In this document: positions 10,272 through 19,394 of the stretch, piece by piece
Numbering within the stretch: position 1 is the first letter of the stretch
Layout of the letters: each line of letters begins with the position of its first letter
NCBI RefSeq assembly: GCF_027118995.1
Contig: NZ_CP098242.1
Coordinates: 682,001-746,000 of the forward strand
DNA from: Oxalobacter vibrioformis
Lineage (GTDB): Bacteria > Pseudomonadota > Gammaproteobacteria > Burkholderiales > Burkholderiaceae_D
Length of the DNA stretch: 64,000 bases
Direction of reading: 5' to 3'
The notes under the pieces: generated by a model
Databases searched by the model: none
Seen by the model: the letters and a program-made list of their open reading frames with translations, nothing else
What the model was told of the DNA's origin: nothing
Made by a program: the position numbers and the translations under genes

Positions 10272-10547
10272 TTATGCGCTTTCCCGCGATTTGCCTGAGC
10301 GGCTGTTTTCACCGCCCTTGCGCCCAATCGCCGCCATATGGGCACGATTTCTGCTCACAGCAGCACCGCCTTTACGGCCGGCAATACGCGCTGCTTCAGA
10401 TGTGAATACATGAGCCTTTCCCTGGGCATGTGCTGCACGGCCACCCATGCTGGAAATTTCCCTTTGTCTTTCCTTGGACATAGCGGCAAAACCGCGTTTT
10501 GCCGGTGTTTTGTGAGCACTTGCCTGACTCCTTGATTCTGAACGCAT
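10272..10547 (-). CDS. KGG-repeat stress protein
   Basis: A 91-residue, strongly basic, Gly/Ala/Ser-rich protein made of repeats around GG: RGFAAMSKERQREISSMGGRAAHAQGKAHVFTSEAARIAGRKGGAAVSRNRAHMAAIGRKGG. This is the stress-induced KGG (GsiB/Con-10-like) repeat, a family of disordered proteins induced by starvation or desiccation. There are no cysteines and no membrane segment. It is monocistronic with its own terminator. The precise role is unknown. Confidence 0.85.
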   Translation of the reverse strand: MRSESRSQASAHKTPAKRGFAAMSKERQREISSMGGRAAHAQGKAHVFTSEAARIAGRKGGAAVSRNRAHMAAIGRKGGENSRSGKSRESA

Positions 10548-10791
10548 AGTAATCCCCTTTACACGTAATATATCTCCCCGGATATTGATTTTTCCGGATG
10601 AGATGCTATCAGAAAAAAAACTTTATATAAAACCACGACAGATTGGAGAGAAAGGCATATTAAAAGTTCCCGAAAATAAAAATACCCACAATAAAAAACA
10701 ACGATTCAGCAATACCTCTTTATTCTTTATAAATTTACCCGAATTAATATTTTATTTAACGCACATTGTTTTAAATCAACTCTAAAAATTA

Positions 10792-10805
10792 ATGATTTTA
10801 ATCAA
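10792..10805. promoter_or_regulatory. FNR-like box 1
   Basis: ATGAT-TTTA-ATCAA matches the FNR consensus TTGAT-N4-ATCAA at nine of ten positions. It lies about 290 bp upstream of the chosen start of the Crp/Fnr gene. In such AT-rich DNA a chance match is possible. Confidence 0.45.
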
Positions 10806-10873
10806 ATAAATCATCATGTTAAAAAACATCATTCAAAATTTCTCATTATTTGTTTTCATGATTTTTGATAAAT

Positions 10874-10887
10874 TTGATTTATTTCAA
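10874..10887. promoter_or_regulatory. FNR-like box 2
   Basis: TTGAT-TTAT-TTCAA, nine of ten matches to the FNR consensus, 82 bp downstream of box 1 and about 207 bp before the regulator start. The downstream gene has the ExxSR recognition helix that reads this consensus, so autoregulation is plausible. Confidence 0.5.
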
Positions 10888-11094
10888 AATCATCACCCGC
10901 TCAAAACAGCATATTGGTAAATGTAAGAATTTTCCTATAGACATTCCCATGATTTCCTACAAACACATTAAGCAATCGCTGATATTAAGCAGTTTTTAAT
11001 ATTGACATAATTCAAACCATCCTGAATGGAGAAGTATTTAAACAAGATGGTTTTTGAAATTCATTTATTCAATAAAACGGGAGGGTGTGAAATT

Positions 11095-11991
11095 ATGTTT
11101 CCAACAAAATCAAATGAAACAATTTCTGATGCATTGAAGTCCGTATCTCTGGAAGCCGGCAGGCAGAAAAACGGAAAACTGTGGTCCAACCTGAAGGAAG
11201 TCTGTGACCTGCTGCGTATCCCGGTCTCCCCCAATTCATCCATTGCAAGCGAAGAAACACTTTTCCAGCATGTCCAGTTCAAGACAGGACAACGGATCCA
11301 TATGATTGGACAGCCCTTTGAAATGCTCTATGTCGTCAATTCAGGCTTTCTGAAAACGGTACTGATTGATGAGCTGGGCAATGAACAAATCCTCAGCTTT
11401 CCGATGAAATCCGACCTGTTGGGCGTGGATGGCATTAATTCCAGGTTTTATACGTCAGAAGCAGTGGCCCTTTCAGCCTGTGATCTCATCCTGATCCCCT
11501 TTAAAAAGCTGACCACCCTGGGAAGAACCTATCCCGAACTGGAAAATGCGATGTACAGTGTCATGAGCAGGGAGCTGGTTCGTGAACAGGCCATGATTTC
11601 CATGCTGGGGTCACTCAGTGCGGAAGGACGTGTTGCCCGTTTCCTGGTATCTCTTTCTGATCGCTTTGCCCAGATGGGATATTCCCACCGTATTTTCAAT
11701 CTGCGCATGACCCGGCACGAGATTGGCAGCTATATTGGACTGACGCTGGAAACCGTCAGCCGGACACTTTCCGCGCTGCATGAAATCGGCTGGATCAGTG
11801 TTGATCAGAAAACCATCGAGATCAAGGATATTCAGGCCTTGCGTAATTTGAGAAGGCTACCCAATGCCAAGACACGCGCAAAAGACAAGGCAAAAGCGGC
11901 AAAAACAGACAAAGCCATCATGCCAGCTGTTAATCTGAACCAGCGTACCGGCACAGAATACTACGAAAGCGTGCTGCGCCCGACAGCATAA
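11095..11991 (+). CDS. Crp/Fnr-family transcription regulator
   Basis: 298 residues from the ATG at 11095, chosen because GGGAGGG lies about 9 bases before it; an in-frame ATG at 11026 has no ribosome site. An N-terminal cyclic-nucleotide-fold domain (…LYVVNSGFLKTVLIDELGNEQILSF…) is followed by a helix-turn-helix whose recognition helix LTLETVSRTLSAL has the E-x-x-S-R of FNR. The N-terminal CxxC…C cluster ligands of true FNR are missing: only one Cys (VCDLLRIP) lies in that region. So it likely reads FNR-type sites without a classical 4Fe-4S sensor. The C-terminal 45 residues are a basic Ala/Lys-rich tail. Confidence 0.88.
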   Translation: MFPTKSNETISDALKSVSLEAGRQKNGKLWSNLKEVCDLLRIPVSPNSSIASEETLFQHVQFKTGQRIHMIGQPFEMLYVVNSGFLKTVLIDELGNEQILSFPMKSDLLGVDGINSRFYTSEAVALSACDLILIPFKKLTTLGRTYPELENAMYSVMSRELVREQAMISMLGSLSAEGRVARFLVSLSDRFAQMGYSHRIFNLRMTRHEIGSYIGLTLETVSRTLSALHEIGWISVDQKTIEIKDIQALRNLRRLPNAKTRAKDKAKAAKTDKAIMPAVNLNQRTGTEYYESVLRPTA

Positions 11992-12010
11992 GCCGCTGGA
12001 ATCATTCATC

Positions 12011-12040
12011 AAAAAAGGGAGACTGATGTCTCCCATTTTT
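12011..12040. terminator. Bidirectional terminator, Crp/Fnr gene and tol operon
   Basis: GGGAGAC-TGAT-GTCTCCC flanked by A6 on the left and T5 on the right. It lies 20 bp after the regulator stop and 87 bp beyond the end of cpoB on the other strand, so it can stop transcription from both sides. Confidence 0.85.
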
Positions 12041-12126
12041 CGATGCAACACCACCATTTGGGGCACAACGGCTTTGCAGCAGGCAATTTAAGGCGTCCTG
12101 TCCTGCCCCTGATAGTCCGACTGGCT

Positions 12127-12846
12127 TTACTCCATCTTTTTCAGGCGCTCTTTTGCTTCGGCGGCTGATTCGGAGTCAGGATATTTTTCAACAATCGTAT
12201 TCAATGTTTTTTTGGCTGCCCAGAGATCTTTCAACCCCAGATGACTGCTTGCCATACTCAGCATGGCTTCCGGGGTTTTCTCGCTCTCCGGGTAACGTTT
12301 GACGAGTACCGCATGTGCTGACAATGCACTCTTGTAATCCTGTAAGAGATAGCAGGAATTGCCAAGCCCGTATTGTGCCAGTACTGCCAGCCCTGATTTC
12401 GGGTACTTGCGCAAAAAGGCGTTATATCCCGAAGCCGCTTCCTTGTAATTCCCTGCCTGAAAGGCCACTTCAGCCTTGTCAAAGAGCTGTTTTTCCTCCG
12501 GCTGTATGACAGAACGCTTTCCATCCACCGTCACGTGCTGCGGCTCAAATTTACCCAGCCGGTTATCCAGATCAACATAAAAGTCTTTCTGTTTCTGCAG
12601 CAGATTTTGAAGCTCATTGGTCAGTACCTCAACCTTGCCACGCAATCTGGCCACCTCCTCTTTCAATGCCTCGTTTTGCGTGGAAAGTTCGAGTAAGGCA
12701 GACTTGTCTGCCTTGTCATTGACTTTCGCACGCAGATCAAGGATGGAGCGCCGTGCATCGGTATCTTCAAACAGGGCCGCCTTCGCCTGCCATGGCAGCA
12801 GACAGGCAATAATCAGCGATAAAAGAAAATAAGGTGTCTTTTTCAT
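12127..12846 (-). CDS. cpoB: Cell division coordinator CpoB (YbgF)
   Basis: Periplasmic Tol-associated protein that coordinates outer-membrane constriction with PBP1B activity. 239 residues: signal peptide to about residue 23 (WQAKAA), a trimerising coiled coil around 35-95, then TPR-like repeats from about 120 to the end (KAEVAFQAGNYKEAASGYNAFLRKYPKSG… and two more). It is the last gene of the tol cluster, three bases after pal, matching the usual order. Confidence 0.93.
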   Translation of the reverse strand: MKKTPYFLLSLIIACLLPWQAKAALFEDTDARRSILDLRAKVNDKADKSALLELSTQNEALKEEVARLRGKVEVLTNELQNLLQKQKDFYVDLDNRLGKFEPQHVTVDGKRSVIQPEEKQLFDKAEVAFQAGNYKEAASGYNAFLRKYPKSGLAVLAQYGLGNSCYLLQDYKSALSAHAVLVKRYPESEKTPEAMLSMASSHLGLKDLWAAKKTLNTIVEKYPDSESAAEAKERLKKME

Positions 12847-12849
12847 GGC

Positions 12850-13347
12850 TTACTGGTAAACAATATCGGCACGACGGTTTTCAGCCCAGGATGCTTCATC
12901 GCTACCCTGTGCCCTTGGCTTTTCCTTGCCGAACGATACAGCTTCCATCTGGCTGTCACTCACGCCCAGAAGTGACATGGATTTGCGCACGGCTTCTGCA
13001 CGCTTTTGCCCTAATGCCAGATTGTATTCACGGCCACCGCGTTCATCGGTATTGCCCTGGATGAGAATACGGCGGTTCTTGTTTTTGTTCAGGTAACGCG
13101 CATGAGCCTGTACCAAAGACTGATACTCATCCTGAACGACGTAGCTGTTAAATTCAAAATAAATGCTGCGCTTGGCCAGTTCTCCTTTCGGGTCATTCAA
13201 CGGATCCGTCGAACCGGTACTCACCGTGGAAACCGTTCTGGAGTCAGTCTCAGGCCGCACATCCTCATCCAGTTTGACGGATGACTCACAGGCAGCCAGA
13301 AAAACAGCTGCCGAGAGGATAATGAGTAATTTTTTCAGCTTGTCCAT
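12850..13347 (-). CDS. pal: Peptidoglycan-associated lipoprotein Pal
   Basis: Outer-membrane lipoprotein tethered to peptidoglycan. 165 residues with a lipobox ending LAAC at Cys-19 or so, a short linker and an OmpA-like domain (IYFEFNSYVVQDEYQSLVQAHARYL, IQGNTDERGGREYNLALGQKRAEAV), which contains the diaminopimelate-binding Asp/Arg pattern. It sits between tolB and cpoB. Confidence 0.96.
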   Translation of the reverse strand: MDKLKKLLIILSAAVFLAACESSVKLDEDVRPETDSRTVSTVSTGSTDPLNDPKGELAKRSIYFEFNSYVVQDEYQSLVQAHARYLNKNKNRRILIQGNTDERGGREYNLALGQKRAEAVRKSMSLLGVSDSQMEAVSFGKEKPRAQGSDEASWAENRRADIVYQ

Positions 13348-13366
13348 GTTTTTTCCTTTTTAACAA

Positions 13367-14656
13367 TTATTTCATAAACGGTCCCCATGAAGGCTCACGG
13401 ATATCGCCTGCCTGCACTGAGATATTCTGTTTGATAAGCCCATCCACCGAGACAACAGAAAGCGTGCCTCTACGACCTTTTTCCGTTGCATACATAATGT
13501 ACTTGCCGTTCGGAGAGAAGCTCGGGGATTCATCTTTTGATGTATCGGACAGACGTTGTTCCTGACTGTTCGTGAGATCAAGCAAATAAAGCTGGAATTG
13601 TCCACCACGTCTTGATATATATGCCAGATGCCTGCCATCAGGTGATACGCGTGGACTGATGCTGTAACCACCGGAGAAAGTCACGCGCTGGGCATTATCT
13701 CCGCTGATTGAACTGCGGTATATCTGGGGAGAGCCGCTTCTGTCACTGGTAAAGTATACCGACTGTCCATCCGGTGAAAATTGGGGTTCTGTATTGATAC
13801 TGTTGGTTTTGGTCAATCGGCGCAATCCCGTTCCATCGGCATTGACAATGTATACCTGGGTGAGCCCGTCACGGGAAAGCGCAACGGCCAGCTTCGAGCC
13901 ATCCGGGGACCAGGAGGGCGCGGAATTACTGCCCTTGTGGTTGGCCACCACCGTGCGTTGCCGGGTAACCAGGTTCTGCACATAGACCACCGGTTTTTTC
14001 GCTTCAAATGAAACATAGGCGACTTTCGTTCCATCAGGTGACCAGGAAGGTGAAATGATCGGTTCATTGGAGCGCAGCGCTATCTGCCGGTTTTCACCGT
14101 CCGCATCGGCAATTTCAAGCCGGTATTCCCGTCCTGCCTTGGTGATGTAGGCAATACGGGTAGAGAAAATACCCTTGAGACCCGTCAGCTTTTCATAAAT
14201 GTCGTCAGCAATCTTGTGTGCCGATAACCGCAGCGCCTTGTCAGATGAGCCGAGCGACAAGGTTGAAATGGATTGTTTTTTAGCAATGTCATGCAGGCTG
14301 TACCGGATTTCATAGCGCCCGGTTGCCGTACTTTTCACACTGCCTGTTGCCAGGGCTTCAGCCCCTTTTGAACGCCAGTCAGCATAATTAATCGTTGCAT
14401 CTTCAGCCAGTGTGTCTGTCGTATCAATTATTTTGAACATCCCGCTACGCGCCAGATCGGCCTTGATGATGGCTGAAAGCTTTTGTTTGGTGGATGTCTC
14501 TCCGGAAAACGCCGCAATGGCGACAGGAATCTGGCGGGCACCCACGCCTGAAATCTCAATTCGGATGCTGTCCTGTGCCGATGCCTGGGAAAACATCAGC
14601 AACAACAAGCTCAACAGAAAAACGGGATGCAAAAAATGGTTTCTTTTTCTCAGCAT
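13367..14656 (-). CDS. tolB: Tol-Pal system protein TolB
   Basis: Periplasmic translocation protein that binds Pal and TolA. 429 residues: signal peptide (…LLLLMFSQASAQ), an N-terminal alpha/beta domain, then a six-bladed propeller visible as repeats of the type WSPDG: SWSPDGTKVAYVS, SWSPDGSKLAVAL, FSPDGQSVYFTS, VSPDGRHLAYIS and FSPNGKYIMYAT. It starts 3 bp after tolA ends. Confidence 0.97.
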   Translation of the reverse strand: MLRKRNHFLHPVFLLSLLLLMFSQASAQDSIRIEISGVGARQIPVAIAAFSGETSTKQKLSAIIKADLARSGMFKIIDTTDTLAEDATINYADWRSKGAEALATGSVKSTATGRYEIRYSLHDIAKKQSISTLSLGSSDKALRLSAHKIADDIYEKLTGLKGIFSTRIAYITKAGREYRLEIADADGENRQIALRSNEPIISPSWSPDGTKVAYVSFEAKKPVVYVQNLVTRQRTVVANHKGSNSAPSWSPDGSKLAVALSRDGLTQVYIVNADGTGLRRLTKTNSINTEPQFSPDGQSVYFTSDRSGSPQIYRSSISGDNAQRVTFSGGYSISPRVSPDGRHLAYISRRGGQFQLYLLDLTNSQEQRLSDTSKDESPSFSPNGKYIMYATEKGRRGTLSVVSVDGLIKQNISVQAGDIREPSWGPFMK

Positions 14657-14659
14657 TAC

Positions 14660-15472
14660 CTAGCCTTTTGGTTTGTGCGAGATTTCAAATCTCGATGGCA
14701 CCCTGCCTGCATTATTCTGCGGGTAGGGTGCGGATTTTTCAATCGCCCGAAGTACGGCCTCGTCAAAACCGGGCACACCAGATGATTTCCGTATCCTGAT
14801 ACTCTTTATTGAGCCATCAGGCAGCAATTCCACATCATACTCAACCGGGGGATTGCCGCTCAAGGTGTCAGGAACATTAAAGATCGTGTTCAACTTAATT
14901 TTAGCACTGACTTTCTGGGTATAACCGCTGTCAGCACGAATACTGCCAGTGGAATAAGCCGACGTACCGCTTCCCCCTGTCCCGCTTTTCGCCGCAAGAC
15001 GCTTGGCTTCCTCCGCCATGATAGCGTCCGCTTTTTTCTGGTCAGCCTGCCTGAGCTGTTTTTTCTTCGATTCCTCAGCTTCTTTTTTCTTCGTTTCCTC
15101 TTTTTTCTTTGTCTCTTCTTCCTTGCGCTTTTCTTCTTCTTTCTTTTTTTCTTCCTTGCGTTTCTTTTCTTCTTTCAGGGCAATATCCGGCTTGGCATCG
15201 GTTTTCGCTTCTAGCGGTGGCGGCGCCTTGACCTGCGGCTCAGGCATTTCAGCCGCCTCTTTAACGACCGGCTCGGGTATTTGCGCTCTTGGCGCGGCTT
15301 CGCTTACCTTGATATCCCATACCTCAGCCTCGACGGACCCGCCTTCTTCGCTTTGCCAGCTTACCCCAATCCATAAAAAGGCAAAAAGCGCCATATGGAC
15401 GAACAGCGCCAGAATCAAGGACTGTTTTGTCTTTGATTCTTTCGGGATGGCGTGTAATCCTGAAGCCTCCAT
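14660..15472 (-). CDS. tolA: Cell envelope integrity protein TolA
   Basis: Inner-membrane protein spanning the periplasm and linking TolQR to TolB/Pal. 270 residues, shorter than the 421 of E. coli: one membrane helix near 17-38, a Pro-rich segment (about 65-95), a Lys/Glu coiled-coil rod (about 95-165, KKEEEKRKEEETKKKEE type) and a TonB-like C-terminal domain (VEYDVELLPDGSIKSIRIRKSSGVPGFDEAVLRAIEKSAPYP). The rod DNA is low-complexity and may vary in length between strains. Confidence 0.95.
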   Translation of the reverse strand: MEASGLHAIPKESKTKQSLILALFVHMALFAFLWIGVSWQSEEGGSVEAEVWDIKVSEAAPRAQIPEPVVKEAAEMPEPQVKAPPPLEAKTDAKPDIALKEEKKRKEEKKKEEEKRKEEETKKKEETKKKEAEESKKKQLRQADQKKADAIMAEEAKRLAAKSGTGGSGTSAYSTGSIRADSGYTQKVSAKIKLNTIFNVPDTLSGNPPVEYDVELLPDGSIKSIRIRKSSGVPGFDEAVLRAIEKSAPYPQNNAGRVPSRFEISHKPKG

Positions 15473-15489
15473 AAATCCTGCACCGCACC

Positions 15490-15939
15490 CTAACGGGTTG
15501 CCAGCCCCACCCTGCTTATGCCCATTTTCTTGGCATCCGAGATAGTTTTGACCACTTCTTCGTAACGAATATCCTTGTCGCCGGAGATCAGGACAGGATA
15601 GTCGGGATTGGCCGCATGCAGGGTGCGCAGCTTCTGCATCAGGACATCATGGTCTGATACGGATTCAATTTTTCCGCCGTCTTTGCCATCCTGTCTTACG
15701 CCGATTTCCGCCTGTGCATCAGGGCGCAACGAAATATGGATATAGCTGGTTGGCGGTAATGCGGTCTTTTCAGCTGATGGCAGGTTGATCGCACCAGGAA
15801 TGGTCATGGGCGACACCACCATGAAAATAACCAGGAGCACCAGCATGACATCAATGTATGGCACCACATTGATTTCGGATTTAAGCTTGCTTTTACGGCC
15901 ACCCCGCAGGGAGCCCTGTCCGGAAATCTGATATGACAT
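15490..15939 (-). CDS. tolR: Tol-Pal stator protein TolR
   Basis: ExbD/TolR family, 149 residues. A single N-terminal membrane helix carries the proton-path aspartate (NVVPYIDVMLVLLVIFMVV), followed by a periplasmic domain ending DAKKMGISRVGLATR. With TolQ it forms the proton-driven motor that energises TolA. It is 17 bp upstream of tolA and 9 bp after tolQ. Confidence 0.96.
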   Translation of the reverse strand: MSYQISGQGSLRGGRKSKLKSEINVVPYIDVMLVLLVIFMVVSPMTIPGAINLPSAEKTALPPTSYIHISLRPDAQAEIGVRQDGKDGGKIESVSDHDVLMQKLRTLHAANPDYPVLISGDKDIRYEEVVKTISDAKKMGISRVGLATR

Positions 15940-15948
15940 AGCGTTTTC

Positions 15949-16632
15949 CTATTTCGACTGTCGTTGAAGAATATTGGAGAATTCTTCAATAAAACTCTCA
16001 AAGCGGATGGCAAGGCGATCCACTTCGTGCGAATAACGGTTGTAAGCGAGAACGGCCGGAATGGCGGCAAAAAGGCCAATTGCTGTGGCAATGAGCGCTT
16101 CTGCAATACCGGGCGCAACAGCGGCAAGGGTTGCCTGCTGGACATTGGCCAGTCCGCGAAACGCATTCATGATGCCCCAGACCGTGCCAAATAGCCCCAC
16201 ATAAGGGGAAACCGATCCCACGGATGCCAGGAAAGACAGATGGGAATCCAGGTTATCCATTTCACGCTGGTAAGCTGCCCGCATGGCACGGCGCGCACCA
16301 TCCAGCAGTGCAACCATGTCGGTTCCTGACATGGTTGTTGCCGATTTACCCTTCATGTACTCACTCATACCGGCATGAAATATCCGTTCCAGCGCACCGG
16401 TGCGATTATTACTGCTGGCACGGTCATAAAGGCTTTTGAGATTGCCGCCGGACCAGAACGCACTTTCAAAAGCCGCTGTCTGGACATGCGCATCCCTGAT
16501 GGCAAACATTTTCCGGAAAATGTACATCCAGCTCATGACGGAAACGATCAGTAACAACGCCATCACCAGCTGAACCAGCAGGGATGCGTTAAGGATCAGG
16601 GAAACAAAGGAAAGATCTTGGGAGACACTCAT
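15949..16632 (-). CDS. tolQ: Tol-Pal proton channel protein TolQ
   Basis: ExbB/TolQ family, 227 residues with three membrane helices (about 13-37, 137-160 and 170-193). The conserved block SPYVGLFGTVWGIMNAFRGLA…APGIAEALIATAIGLFAAIPAVLAYNRY is intact. It is the second gene of the ybgC-tolQRAB-pal-cpoB run. Confidence 0.97.
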   Translation of the reverse strand: MSVSQDLSFVSLILNASLLVQLVMALLLIVSVMSWMYIFRKMFAIRDAHVQTAAFESAFWSGGNLKSLYDRASSNNRTGALERIFHAGMSEYMKGKSATTMSGTDMVALLDGARRAMRAAYQREMDNLDSHLSFLASVGSVSPYVGLFGTVWGIMNAFRGLANVQQATLAAVAPGIAEALIATAIGLFAAIPAVLAYNRYSHEVDRLAIRFESFIEEFSNILQRQSK

Positions 16633-16679
16633 GAGGATAATATGAAAACAGTTAGAAATTTATTAAAAAAACCATCTTG

Positions 16680-17102
16680 TTAATTTTGCATTTTTTCCAG
16701 AATACCGGATGGTATCGCAACCGGCCGCATCTGTGGTAACGAAACTGAAACAATCTGTATCAGGCCGCTGGCCAAAAGGGTGTCACCGCACCAGGCTTTC
16801 TGTGAAAAATGAACGGATGCTTTTCCCATCCGTTCAACCTCAACGGTGATTCGCAGCGCATCATCCAGCCGGGCGGATTTGATATAGTCAACCGACAGGC
16901 GGCCGACAACAAAAATCTGCGAATACTCATCCATCAGCATCTGTTGCGATACCCCAAGGCTTCGCAGCCATTCTGTTCGGGCACGTTCGAAAAACTTCAG
17001 GTAATTGGCATAAAAGACGACCCCGCCCATATCCGTATCTTCGATATAAACCCGAAGCGGCCATTCAAAAACAGAAGCGGTTTTTTTTTGGAAATATGAC
17101 AT
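16680..17102 (-). CDS. ybgC: Tol-associated acyl-CoA thioesterase YbgC
   Basis: Hot-dog-fold thioesterase of the 4HBT family, 140 residues. The active-site pattern DTDMGGVVFYANYLKFFERARTEWL at about 23-47 has the Asp and the GGVV-YAN-L block. It heads the tol cluster as in many proteobacteria, 47 bp before tolQ. Start: the ATG at 17102. Confidence 0.94.
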   Translation of the reverse strand: MSYFQKKTASVFEWPLRVYIEDTDMGGVVFYANYLKFFERARTEWLRSLGVSQQMLMDEYSQIFVVGRLSVDYIKSARLDDALRITVEVERMGKASVHFSQKAWCGDTLLASGLIQIVSVSLPQMRPVAIPSGILEKMQN

Positions 17103-17145
17103 AAAGCAGGCTATCCAGTCAGGCGCTGTCCCTCATCGGAACGGT

Positions 17146-17901
17146 TCATCTCTTTTTCCAGCGCAGGCGGAAATCATCAATGACCGGTATGATGGCAAGC
17201 AGAAAAAGTGCTGCCGAAATAAAAATGGTGGTGATGTATCCGATAAACTGAAAACCGAGCGCACCGGTAACGCCCCCCAGGAAAAACATGACAAGCAGAT
17301 TGATGAGCAAAATCAGTTTGCCCCGGTTGGCACGGACATAGGTTTCATCTTCTTTTCCAACACCCCGGTTCCAGAAAAGCATCTTGCCGAATTCCATGCC
17401 GATATCCGTCACAATACCGGTGACATGGGTTGTCCGGATAACCGCATTGGAAATACGCGTGATAATCGCGTTTTGCAATCCCATCAGAAAGCAAAGCAGC
17501 ATGACGGTAAAGGAAACAAAGAGTCCCATGTGCTCATGGAGTTTCTGGCCGACAAAGCTGAAAACCAGAAGCAGGATCGCCTCCAGTATGAGGGGGATGG
17601 CATATTCGCTCTGCAGCCGCTTGCCCCGCGCCCAGTTCACCAGCAACTCGGTACAGGTTGCGCCAAAAATAAAACAGAGTAATGAACCGAGTGCCGCAAG
17701 CGCCAATCGCAAATCGCCTAAAACCAGCCCATCAGCCATGAATGAAACAACACCCGTCATATGGGATGTGTACTGATTGACAACAACAAATCCACCTGCA
17801 TTGATGGCGCCGGCAATAAAAGCCAGTGATAACCCCAAATGGATATCAGCTCTGAGACTGCGCTCCAGTCCCGTGAGTCTGCGCAGGTAGAGAATTGGCA
17901 T
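17146..17901 (-). CDS. DUF1275 (YoaK) family membrane protein
   Basis: 251 residues with about six hydrophobic helices. The family signature is visible near the N-terminus: ADIHLGLSLAFIAGAINAGGFVVVNQYTSHMTG, then FIFGATCTELLVNW and LMGLQNAIITRISNAVIRTTHVTGIVTDIGMEFGK. The function is unknown; it is often guessed to be a transporter. It is separated from ybgC by 43 bp on the same strand and could be read into the tol cluster. Confidence 0.88.
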   Translation of the reverse strand: MPILYLRRLTGLERSLRADIHLGLSLAFIAGAINAGGFVVVNQYTSHMTGVVSFMADGLVLGDLRLALAALGSLLCFIFGATCTELLVNWARGKRLQSEYAIPLILEAILLLVFSFVGQKLHEHMGLFVSFTVMLLCFLMGLQNAIITRISNAVIRTTHVTGIVTDIGMEFGKMLFWNRGVGKEDETYVRANRGKLILLINLLVMFFLGGVTGALGFQFIGYITTIFISAALFLLAIIPVIDDFRLRWKKR

Positions 17902-17976
17902 AATTTATTCTAACGAGGAAACCCGGATTCTTTCACTCCATTGAACGCCACCCGACTCAAACAGATACCGCAACCA

Positions 17977-18543
17977 TCAGGTCTTGGGCAGCGTCACGCC
18001 CACCTGGCCCTGATATTTGCCGCCACGATCCTTGTAGGAAACCTCACAGACTTCATCACTTTCCAGAAACAGGACCTGTGCACACCCTTCCCAGGCATAA
18101 ATCTTGGCTGGCAGCGGTGTTGTGTTTGAAAACTCAAGCGTGACATACCCTTCCCATTCCGGCTCAAAAGGGGTGACATTCACAATAATGCCGCACCGCG
18201 CATAAGTGGATTTGCCAAGGCAGATGGTCAGCACATTTCGCGGAATACGGAAATATTCGACCGTTCGTGCCAGCGCAAAGGAATTGGGCGGAATAATGCA
18301 GACATCGTTTTTAATATCGACAAACGAGTTCTCATCAAAATTTTTCGGATCGACAATAGTGCTGTTGATATTGGTAAAAACCTTGAACTCATCAGCACAC
18401 CGGATATCATAACCATAGGAAGACAGACCGTAAGAGACGATTCTCTGATCATTCAATGTCCTGATCTGCCCTTTTTCAAACGGCTCAATCATGCCGTGTT
18501 CTTCGGCCATCTGCCGAATCCATCTATCAGATTTGATACTCAT
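17977..18543 (-). CDS. dcd: dCTP deaminase
   Basis: Deaminates dCTP to dUTP, feeding dTMP synthesis. 188 residues, typical length. It begins [22 protein letters not shown] and carries [76 protein letters not shown], which contains the catalytic Glu (in [11 protein letters not shown]) and the homotrimer core. Monocistronic. Confidence 0.96.
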   Translation of the reverse strand: MSIKSDRWIRQMAEEHGMIEPFEKGQIRTLNDQRIVSYGLSSYGYDIRCADEFKVFTNINSTIVDPKNFDENSFVDIKNDVCIIPPNSFALARTVEYFRIPRNVLTICLGKSTYARCGIIVNVTPFEPEWEGYVTLEFSNTTPLPAKIYAWEGCAQVLFLESDEVCEVSYKDRGGKYQGQVGVTLPKT

Positions 18544-18806
18544 ATCGATTGCAAGTAAAGGTGGTTTTTATCATGCCAGCCAGCCCGGATAAGAAGATAA
18601 ACTGTCATAGCTGCCGCCATTTTACCTTGCTTTGGTCTGTGCAGGAATGAAAAATTATTAACATGTCGCTGAAAAAACGGTTTGTCTGCCCGGCATGAAG
18701 AGAATTGGGAGCAAGACTGATACAATGAAAGCATGGACTTTTATTTATGCAGGGAAGCGCCTGTTTCTTTCCCTGTTTTTACCTTGAAACCAGGAACATG
18801 AATGCC

Positions 18807-19358
18807 ATGGATCTTTCAAATCATTTTCTGATTGCAATGCCGTCAATGCATGATCCTGTCTTTGGCGGCACGGTGGTTTATTTATGCGAGCACAACGAGC
18901 GCGGTGCGCTGGGTATTGTGATCAACAAGCCCACAGAAATCACGATTGACAGCCTGCTTGAGCGCCTGGATCTGAAACTGGAAATACATGCCCTGATGGG
19001 CAGACCTGTCATGTTCGGCGGCCCGGTACAGGATGATCGGGGCTTTGTTCTGCACTCTCCTAAAGGCAAATTTTCATCCATGCTGCAAATTACCAATGAG
19101 ATTGCCTTTACCACATCGCGTGATGTGCTGGAAGCGCTGGCTTCCGGCTCAGGCCCTGAGCGGGTTTTAGTCAGTATCGGCTATGCCGGGTGGAGTCCGG
19201 GGCAACTGGAAGAGGAAATCGGCCGCAATGGCTGGCTGACCGTAGCGGCAGACCCTGATGTCATTTTTGACATGCCCATTGGCGAGCGTTATGTTGCCGC
19301 CATGAAACTGTTGGGAATTGATCCGCTTATGCTGGTACCGCAAGGCGGCCATGCGTAA
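18807..19358 (+). CDS. YqgE/AlgH family protein
   Basis: 183 residues from the ATG at 18807; an in-frame ATG at 18798 is only two bases after the AGGA ribosome site, while 18807 has 11 bases of spacing and matches the family N-terminus (MDLSNHFLIAMPSMHDPVFGGTVVYLCEHNERGALGIVINKP). The fold is known but the biochemical role is not. It lies upstream of ruvX, a classic gene order in proteobacteria, with 36 bp between. Confidence 0.93.
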   Translation: MDLSNHFLIAMPSMHDPVFGGTVVYLCEHNERGALGIVINKPTEITIDSLLERLDLKLEIHALMGRPVMFGGPVQDDRGFVLHSPKGKFSSMLQITNEIAFTTSRDVLEALASGSGPERVLVSIGYAGWSPGQLEEEIGRNGWLTVAADPDVIFDMPIGERYVAAMKLLGIDPLMLVPQGGHA

Positions 19359-19394
19359 CTTTTACCTGGATTTTTAACGCATCGCGATCCTGAA

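Larger units (their letters stand above)
10548..11094 (+). other. AT-rich leader of the Crp/Fnr gene
   Basis: About 550 bp with no convincing gene and far more A+T than its neighbours. Short open frames here have no ribosome site or recognisable family. It carries two FNR/CRP-like palindromes (listed separately) and is presumably the promoter region of the regulator that follows. Confidence 0.6.
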
